Below are positions 58,101 to 64,000 of a DNA stretch of 64,000 nt, piece after piece. Within the stretch, counting starts at the first letter, position 1. Each line of letters opens with the position of its first letter. A program made the translations under genes and the position numbers. The notes under the pieces were generated by a model that had not been told where the DNA came from, searched no databases, and was given only the letters and a program-made list of their open reading frames with translations. The stretch is taken from the NCBI GenBank assembly GCA_036937835.1, contig CM072877.1, positions 21,047,001-21,111,000 on the forward strand. The letters run 5' to 3'. The stretch comes from Pampus argenteus (taxonomy: Eukaryota > Chordata > Actinopteri > Scombriformes > Stromateidae).

Positions 58101-59034
58101 CTCTGGTAGCTCTTCTTCACCTGCTGCTTGTCTCGGATCAGCGTTGCAAGACGATGAAGAGGGCCAGAGTTCAGATCATCAGCGTGAGTCCTCATGACCC
58201 GTCCCAAGACCTCCGTCTGACGGACCACCTGAGACCAGGACTGAGACAGGGACACACTGAGACAAGGAAAAACAGAGACCAGGACTGAGACAGGGACACA
58301 CTGAGACAAGGACACACTGAGACCCGGACTGAAACAGGGACACACTGAGACCCAGACTGAAACAGAGACACACTGAGACCCGGACTGGGACAGGGACAAA
58401 CAGGGACCAGGAGTGAGAGAGGGACACACTGAAACCAGGACTGAGACGAAGACACACAGGGACCAGGAGTGAGAGAGGGACACACTGAAGCCAGGACTGA
58501 GACGAAGACACACAGGGACCAGGAGTGAGAGAGGGACACACTGAAACCAGGACTGAGACGAAGACACACAGGGACCAGGACAGAAACAGGGACACACAGG
58601 GACGGGGGCGTGTCCTCACCTTGCTGACCGTGCTGACGTAGTCAGCTGCTTCCTGTTTCTCTGTCTGCTGAGTCATGCTGAGCAGCAGAGTGGCGTACTC
58701 CTTATCACTCTTCACCCGCAGAGTCATGAAGCGCTTCACCGTCTCCAGCAGCTAAAGGACGGGGACGGAGACAGAGCAAGGACAAAGACCTTAGCATCTC
58801 TTGAACATCCCTTGGACATTTCAAGCGGAAACGTTGGAGTAATGTGGAGAGAATTTGCGTTAGTTAAGACATAGACATAGTTGAACATAGTTAGTGGTAG
58901 TAGGAATATTACCCATTGCTATTGCTAAGTACCATTACATTATTATTACACCTTTATTCACAAACCTTTAACTCCCAGTCCTGCAGCTTCAATAAACCCT
59001 CATGGGAGTTTCTCAGATCCCGACCGAAGCCCAT
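52471..59034 (-). CDS. fer: Tyrosine-protein kinase FER
   Basis: FER is a cytosolic non-receptor tyrosine kinase acting on cortactin, catenins and cytokine pathways at membranes. Nineteen exons join in frame: complement(58966-59034, 58620-58751, 58067-58240, 56997-57096, 56725-56908, 56409-56546, 56216-56335, 55840-55962, 54853-55057, 54668-54766, 54343-54549, 54072-54194, 53915-53971, 53700-53818, 53528-53622, 53323-53446, 52910-53064, 52686-52808, 52471-52607), 827 residues (human 822). It has an F-BAR/FX region (1-390), a polyproline run PPPPPPPP, an SH2 domain (from about 466, with FLVRES) and a kinase domain (GKGNFGEV at about 576, VAVK Lys598, HRD 689-691, DFG 709-711, activation-loop Tyr721). 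DWELKLLETVKRFM and KDKKWILNHEDVMLGE favour FER over FES. The intron after exon 12 starts with GC rather than GT. Confidence 0.96.
53220..53330. repeat. ~32-36-bp tandem repeat copying a fer splice donor
   Basis: Three intronic units (near 53224, 53256 and 53288) repeat TTTACCTGTAGAT with a CTCTYCAGGTGTTAA spacer. The fourth, at 53318-53330, is the real exon 16 donor (minus strand ATCCACAG then GTAAAC). Each intronic unit therefore carries a good decoy donor. Confidence 0.8.
54066..54071 (-). other. Non-canonical GC splice donor of fer intron 12
   Basis: On the minus strand exon 12 ends NPVVK (GTCAAG) and the intron begins GCAACC. No GT is available at the codon boundary, and the next exon resumes DKKWIL in frame with a normal CAG acceptor. 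This is a GC-AG intron by reading. Confidence 0.6.
55085..55138. repeat. (TA)n(CA)n microsatellite in fer intron 8
   Basis: TA units followed by CA units, about 30 bases upstream (coding strand) of exon 9. Confidence 0.9.
55230..55620 (-). mobile_element. Tc1/mariner-like element remnant
   Basis: TTTTGATTCATCAGACCACA and AATACCTTCTTCCAGTCTTC are reverse-complement forms of the DDE-region sequence common to fish Tc1/mariner elements. No open frame remains. It lies in fer intron 8. Confidence 0.55.
57300..57960 (-). mobile_element. Internally deleted LINE in fer intron 3
   Basis: The minus strand has a pre-RT linker (LANDLNVFCNCFYDF), an RT start (WKDSETVPKNKVPKSLNE) and then AGRGVEDAVCTLLHKVL fused to a late block, LDNKLTFDASIDAVC, with the RT core deleted. 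The VEDAVCTLL block matches the start of the LINE copy at 11920, so both copies probably belong to one family. Confidence 0.65.
58241..58610. repeat. Minisatellite copying the fer exon 3 splice acceptor
   Basis: Units of roughly 40 and 64 bp repeat GGGACACACTGARACCAGGA and CTGAGACGAAGACACACAGG. On the coding strand these read GTCTCAGTCCTGG again and again, the same as the true acceptor and first bases of exon 3 at 58240 (TCTCAG then TCCTGGTCTCAG). The array keeps several frames open but these are not coding. Confidence 0.85.
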
Positions 59035-60240
59035 CCTGTATCACACACACACAAATACACAAATACACACACACACTTTCTCTTTCTGTCTAACGACGGG
59101 GTCGAGCAAGGATTGATTGCATGGTCCTGTAAGGAGAGAGAGAGAGAATAACATGAGTTTTCTGACTTTTTATACTAAGTATTAATAAATGTACTTTTTA
59201 GTCATCACGATGACATCTTCCAACATCATTAAATCACAGGATTTATTTATTACAAACATATTAAACTGTCAAAACTACAACTGCAATGATTGGTCGTTTG
59301 ATAGAAAGATATTTAATGAGTATTTTGATAAGTGATTAATCAGGAAACATTTTCTGACATTTTATAGACCAAAATACTAAGTGATTAATGTAGAAAATAA
59401 ACAACAGATGATGATAACTGATGATTAAAAAAAAAGTTTAGATCTATTATTTACTGATTTATTGCTAAGCATGGTTAATCAAAACCACTCCTTAGATTTG
59501 CATTAAGCTTTTTTTACCTTTTAATAATAATAACTCACAATCTGGAAACATTTAAATTCACTCTTCACAATCTGATTTAATAACTCTGTCTTTAAAAAAA
59601 CATTTAAATTTAATCTTACACCACATTAATATGTCTGAAAACCTTTAAATTCCATTAGAACTAGTGTAAAACGGAAGCTAGGTTAACGCTAGCCGCGCCT
59701 CCCCGTTTAAACTTATGGAAAACTGGAGCTACCATGCTAACAGGATAACGGCATCTCTTAAGTTTCTATTGGAACTGTTGTGGAAGTGGAGCTAGCAGGC
59801 TAACATCCCGTTAGTAACAGTGTTATATCCAAAAACAACTCACAGAGCGACAGGAACAAAATTTCTTTCTCCGTGTCCATGTTTTTTTATCCCGTTTTCC
59901 CGGTAAATAAAGACAAGATGACGGAGGAGGAGGAGGAGTGGGAGAGGTTCGGTGTTTTTCGACTTCTTCTCAACAATGTTCAGCTGCAGTAACGCGTCGT
60001 GAAGTGGCTGTTTTCGACGGCAGACTCGCTGTCCGGTCACCGCGGTCCTCTGTCGTCCTCCGCCGGGCTCATTTCTTTCTTTTGCCCGTGTTTCGCTCCT
60101 CCGTTTGCCCGGCTTCCCCTCCTCTTGTCCGGCTACACGGCTAACGGCTAACAGGGAGGGGCTTCCGCGGGAAACGGAAAAGAGGAAAAAGAAGGAGGAG
60201 GGGGCCATTTTATTTATTATGTTTTCATGAAGCAAGAAAA
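59035..60240. other. fer 5' region and promoter
   Basis: 59035-59680 is AT-rich intron or 5' UTR intron. 59690-60180 is GC-rich with CpGs and GGAGG runs and is the likely fer promoter and non-coding first exon. No ORF beyond chance. Confidence 0.45.
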
Positions 60241-60382
60241 CACTTTATAATTGCTACCAAACTTATCTATAGCCTAACATTAAATAAGATTATATAAATT
60301 TTCTAAAATCTCTAAAATTTCAAAATGCAAAAAAAAAACTTTCTCTATTTATCAAAACAAAACCAACCCTAAGTAAAATAAC

Positions 60383-60830
60383 TAGTCGTGGGCATAGATA
60401 CATTTTTTAAAATCTAGATTAATCTTGAAAATTAATCTAGATTAATTTAGATTAAAATGGCTCGTTCAAAATGTGAAATACCTAAGTACTGACCAAAAGT
60501 AAGTCTTTGAGAACGGGTTTCTTAAGCCAGGGGAAGCATTAGAACAGGAGCCAAAATGCATCAGTTTGCAAAATGCATCACTGACTGAGGGATGCTTTGC
60601 GTTCAGGTGGTATTTGAGACTGGAAGAACTCCTACAGTAAACCAATTCTGCATTACATAAGGTGCACACAACCTTAGTCTTGTCGATGCCACCATCGGGA
60701 AGCTTCTTAAAAATGAATTTTCCCTGGAGCAAGCCTTGCGGCTTCGTGGCTGCATCCATGATAGACTATCACGTTTGGTGTGGTAGTTTGGGTAATTCAC
60801 AGAGGTTCGAAAACTAGTTCTCGCCCCCTA
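60383..60830 (-). mobile_element. hAT-family fragment with BED zinc finger
   Basis: The minus strand (60466-60759) encodes KVVCTLCNAELVYCRSSSSLKYHLNAKH, a BED-type C2H2 finger as found at the N-terminus of hAT/ZBED transposases, preceded by MDAATKP. The rest of the transposase is missing. The left edge (60388-60470) contains repeated TCTAGATTAAT motifs typical of sub-terminal hAT sequence. Confidence 0.65.
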
Positions 60831-60891
60831 CAGTGCAAATATGTATACATCCGCGGTAAAATATCACGGTGAAAGTCATCACGGTGAAAGT

Positions 60892-61050
60892 TTGGGCGGC
60901 AGTAGCTCAGTCCATAGGGACTTGGCTTGAAAACCGGAGGGTGGCGGTTCAAGTCCCACATGGACCAAAATATGGAAGGTGGGCTGGTAGCTGGAGAGGT
61001 GCCAGTTCACCTCCTGGGCACTGCCGAGGTGCCCTTGAGCAAGGCATAAA
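60892..61050 (+). mobile_element. tRNA-derived SINE
   Basis: The head resembles a tRNA with an A box (GTAGCTCAGTCCATAGGGAC) and a B box (GGTTCAAGTCCC). The body ends in GCCGAGGTGCCCTTGAGCAA, common in fish SINEs. No tRNA acceptor end is present. Confidence 0.75.
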
Positions 61051-61089
61051 ACATACAATTAAAACAAAAGATCTCAGTTATTTACTACA

Positions 61090-61690
61090 GTAATACCTAA
61101 AAAAGGAAAGTAAGTAGCTATAGACCAATATCAATATGACATATGACCAAAAATAGGGGATAAAACTATGACTTGAGGACTCTAATTGGTAAAGTTGTTC
61201 ATCGTGAACAGACAGACTTCATACTAAACAGACACTCCTTTAATTTAAAAAATGCTTTTTCAATATAATTCACTCCCAGAGAATGAAAATGAACAATTTG
61301 GAGACAGCTTTTGACCGGTTGGAGTGGCTTTATCTATTTGCAACCCTGACAAGATACAGTGTTGCTCATCATTTGCACTTGGAAACAGATTAAATCCCAT
61401 TTTGAAATGCAGGGAATCCCTCTTTTGTCCTTCCTCTACTTTAGATTCAGGTTTTACATATAAGATTTGGGTATCTGGACAGTTCCTTCACTCATCTTTA
61501 AGTCCAATATTGTTTCCATAGGAAATGAATACACACCCACTCTAGAAAAAATAGAATAAGCAAAGTTTGATGGAGCTATTTTTAATTTATAAAAAATTCT
61601 GTGTGGAACAGAAGACATTTTTACACCCATACAACACAGACAGGTCATGGTATGAGCAAAGAATTTATTTAAAGTGAGTTTGGCTGATGG
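61090..61690 (+). mobile_element. Decayed L1-like LINE
   Basis: Broken plus-strand frames show SYRPIS, VHREQTDFILNRHS and FDRLEWLYLFATL (RT motif A region; the family form is EKAFDRVEW). Stops and frameshifts are frequent. Confidence 0.65.
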
Positions 61691-61699
61691 AGATGTGCC

Positions 61700-62060
61700 A
61701 GAATCTGTTTCCTGTCCAACAACAGAAACATGTCAAGATGTTACACAATTAAAGAAAGAAGAAGAAGAGGAGAGGTGGAGCTCCACAGAGAGACACCAGA
61801 AAGGGAGGGGCAGGTGAGCAGGTGGGGGAGGGAGTGTCGGCAGGTAGAACAGGTTTGGGCGAGGCGGGCAAGCCAGCTTCACACACAGAGGGAATCAGAT
61901 TTTATTGTTTCTGTCATTTCTTCAGTTTGTGTCATAATTTAAGCTTCAGACCACCAACAGAGAAGCAGAAGAAGAAAAAGTTTAGCCTATGTGTGTTTCT
62001 CTGGAGGAAACCAGAGATTGAGGAAGAAGAAAACTACCTGCGGAGCTCCAAACAGGTGAG
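61700..62060 (+). promoter_or_regulatory. Possible non-coding first exon of the right-edge gene
   Basis: A strong donor, AAACAG then GTGAGTTGG (boundary about 62055/62056), follows a purine-rich stretch with no long ORF. It could be a 5' UTR exon joining the acceptor near 63905. This is inference. Confidence 0.25.
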
Positions 62061-62384
62061 TTGGCTGAAAAAATGTGATGAAATACTGCAGTAAAAGTAC
62101 AAATACGTTAAGCGTTTAAAAAATTTCACTGAGTATCAGTCAGACCAAAACTCTGAGCTGCCCTCTGGCTCACATTTCATCAACAATATTATGTATTTAA
62201 TACATTTGAAAAATCAGTCTTAAATTTCAGTTTGGATTAATACAGCACTGGCACAATACCATTCATGTTGTTGTTTTTTTAATTACTTAGCCAAACTAAA
62301 GCTTGCTATAACTCATTATTATTCATCGTGAGTGTACAATATGTGTGTGTTGATTTGTTGTGTACATGTGACATCATTGCACGT

Positions 62385-62612
62385 CTGTCCGTCCTGGGAG
62401 AGGGATCCCTCCTCTGTGGCTCTTCCTGAGGTTTCTTCCACCTTTTTCCCTGTTAAAAGGTTTTTTGGTGGGCAAGTTTTTCCTCACTCGAATCAAGGGT
62501 CTAAGGAAAGAGGGTGTCACTCCCTGTACAGATTGTAAAGCCCTCTGAGACAAATGTATTTTGTGATTTTGGGCTATATAAATAAAATTTGATTTGATTT
62601 GATTTGATATAA
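62385..62612 (+). mobile_element. Retroposon tail with (GATTT)n end
   Basis: CTCCTCTGTGGCTCTTCCTG, AGGTTTCTTCCACCTTTTTC, TGTAAAGCCCTCTGAGACAA and a terminal AAATTTGATTTGATTTGAT form a conserved fish retroposon 3' region with pentanucleotide tail. The family name is uncertain. Confidence 0.65.
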
Positions 62613-63349
62613 TCTACTCTACTCTTTTTAAACTGGCATATACCAGTTTGTTATTGATTGTTAATAGCTTACTATCTTTTGGATGTAATATTCACATTGT
62701 ACAAGAAACAATAAATCTGTGACAGTTTTATAGCTGAAGCTTGTTGTGGGCCAAAATAACACATTGTTAAAGTTAACCCAACGTTGTTGGTTGGTGATAT
62801 ATTGACACACACTGTGTCAAACGTTAACACAGTGATTGTTATTGTGTACGAGTTCAGTCAGGACTGTTTAAATGTAGATGTTGAGTTCATATGTGTGTGA
62901 ACAACGCTCTGTAGCTTTCTGACAGCATACAGGAAATACAACATGAGCCAATCAGATCATCTCTCAGCAGCTGAGTCAGCAGAAGCTGCCAGGGAAAACC
63001 AAACATAATATCAAGTTGTCAAAATGATCTATCTGACATTTTATTAATCAATGAAACTTCTTTTTTGGCATGTTGCTAACATTTATGTAGCTTTGTGTTA
63101 GAATTCTGCATTACTGGCTCTAAAATTTGAGAAAAGAAAAGTTTTTTGTCTCATAAATCAGTCTCTAATTTGGTAATATAAAGTTGCATCTGCAAAATAC
63201 CAATCAGTGCTCAGACAGTGGGACCAGTCAGGTTACAACTCTTTACCATGTGACCTCACTGCTCTCTGATTGTGGTTAAAGGAGCTAAAAATATCATGAG
63301 ATGTTGCCGAATGTGATTATTTGATCTAAATCATTCTGAATGACAGAAA
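62613..63349. other. Spacer before right-edge gene
   Basis: AT-rich unique-looking sequence. No ORF or recognisable repeat. Confidence 0.35.
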
Positions 63350-63640
63350 CATTCAGAGCTCAAACAGACAGAAACATTCAGAGCTCAAACACTGACAGAA
63401 ACATTTGGAGCTCAAACACTGACAAACATTTGGAGCTCAAACACTGACAAACATTTGGAGCTCAAACACTGACAGAAACATTTGGAGCTCAAACACTGAC
63501 AGAAACATTTGGAGCTCAAACACTGACAGAAACATTCAGAGCTCAAACTGACAGAAACATTCAGAGCTCAAACACTGACAAACATTTGGAGCTCAAACAC
63601 TGGCAGAAACATTTAGACCTCAAACTGACAGAAACATTGA
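63350..63640. repeat. ~27-bp minisatellite
   Basis: About ten units of GACAGAAACATTTGGAGCTC / AAACACT, some shortened by loss of CAGAAA. No intact frame. Confidence 0.9.
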
Positions 63641-63933
63641 GTCTCAGAGTGAGACTCTTCTACCTAAAATCCACCCAATCATCATTTAAACATCTGACAG
63701 GATGTTTGTATTTAGAGCACATTAAGTCTGTTATCATGGGGTGACTATGTGAGCTGAGGTAGGTGTGTGAATGGGTGAATGTTGACTACAAGTACATGTC
63801 TACTACATGTACTTTTTATTGATTCTTCCTCCATATTTCTCTCTGTCTCTCTCTCTCTCTTTCTTTCTCTCTCCCTCCCTATCTTCTGATTGGATGGATC
63901 GTCAGAAGCCCCGCCCTCCTGTGACACAGCGTC

Positions 63934-64000
63934 ATGTCATCAAACATCAACGTCTCCCTGGACAACCCATATGGTGAGGTCACCATCCCTCGTGCTAAGC
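63934..64000 (+). CDS. Putative first coding exon, unrecognised gene (partial)
   Basis: An ATG in CAGCGTCATGT context opens a frame reading MSSNINVSLDNPYGEVTIPR and two more codons to the window edge. A candidate acceptor (GATCGTCAG then AAGCC, boundary 63905/63906) lies 28 bases upstream after a pyrimidine-rich tract (63830-63890), so this could be the start-codon exon of a gene with a non-coding first exon. I do not recognise the protein. The evidence is codon-like composition and context only. Confidence 0.4.
   Translation, partial: MSSNINVSLDNPYGEVTIPRAK

Noticed and set aside
58031..58739. ORFs with VFVSVLVSVCPSLTPGPC-like repeats
   Set aside because: They are readings of the fer intron 2 minisatellite running into real exon 2 and 3 sequence.
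52471..59034. fer read as fes
   Set aside because: The N-terminus, FX region and kinase blocks follow FER, and the man2a1/wdr36/slc25a46 neighbourhood matches human 5q rather than the MAN2A2-FES locus on 15q.
60892..60970. tRNA gene
   Set aside because: A and B boxes are present but the acceptor stem is not closed and the sequence continues into a SINE body.
63350..63640. CRISPR-like direct repeats
   Set aside because: Units are contiguous with no unique spacers, and the genome is eukaryotic; this is a minisatellite.
1..64000. A bacterial-style defence or biosynthetic cluster
   Set aside because: All recognised genes are vertebrate housekeeping genes with introns; no operon-like grouping or prokaryotic signals exist.

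Overview
The window is nuclear DNA from a ray-finned fish, most likely a percomorph teleost. The genes are compact and multi-exon with GT-AG introns. Their exons translate to proteins close to the human orthologues in length and order. The intergenic space is packed with typical fish repeats: a Penelope-like element, Tc1 and hAT remnants, L1, L2-like and RTE-like LINE pieces, a tRNA-headed SINE and a 5S-headed SINE, and many dinucleotide microsatellites. I rebuilt nine protein-coding genes exon by exon from splice sites and conserved motifs. Eight are complete and one runs off the left edge. A tenth, unrecognised gene appears to start at the right edge.

Layout, left to right: man2a1 (minus; only the first three coding exons are inside, with a Penelope-like palindrome in intron 1); a repeat-filled gap with a 5S-headed SINE and an RTE-like LINE; wdr36 (minus, 22 exons); a gap with a Tc1 remnant; slc25a46 (minus, 8 exons); slc31a1/CTR1 (minus, 4 coding exons); ythdc1 (minus, 16 exons); a full-length MRP-type ABCC transporter (plus, 30 exons, with a 1.3-kb minisatellite in intron 16); ufc1 (plus, no introns, very GC-rich); prpf4 (minus, 13 exons); cdc26 (plus, head-to-head with prpf4); fer (minus, 19 exons); then about 5 kb of decayed L1, hAT, SINE and minisatellite sequence, and the possible first coding exon of an unidentified gene.

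These genes are not one pathway. They cover Golgi N-glycan trimming (man2a1), small-subunit rRNA processing (wdr36), mitochondrial outer-membrane dynamics (slc25a46), copper uptake (slc31a1), nuclear m6A reading (ythdc1), organic-anion efflux (abcc), ufmylation (ufc1), U4/U6 snRNP assembly (prpf4), the anaphase-promoting complex (cdc26) and F-BAR tyrosine-kinase signalling (fer). The informative context is synteny. man2a1, wdr36, slc25a46 and fer lie together on human 5q21-22, and slc31a1, prpf4 and cdc26 lie together on human 9q32, so the window looks like a mixture of two ancestrally linked blocks.

I found no undescribed multi-gene system. The best leads are structural: a 5S-headed SINE with a perfect 12-bp target-site duplication; intronic tandem repeats in fer that copy the neighbouring splice acceptor and splice donor; an intronless ufc1 that may be a retrocopy; a head-to-head Penelope palindrome plus a second small Penelope derivative sitting inside a minisatellite; and a repeat array that bridges the abcc 3' end and the ufc1 promoter. 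Exon boundaries were read by eye from splice consensus and reading-frame continuity; no alignment was run.
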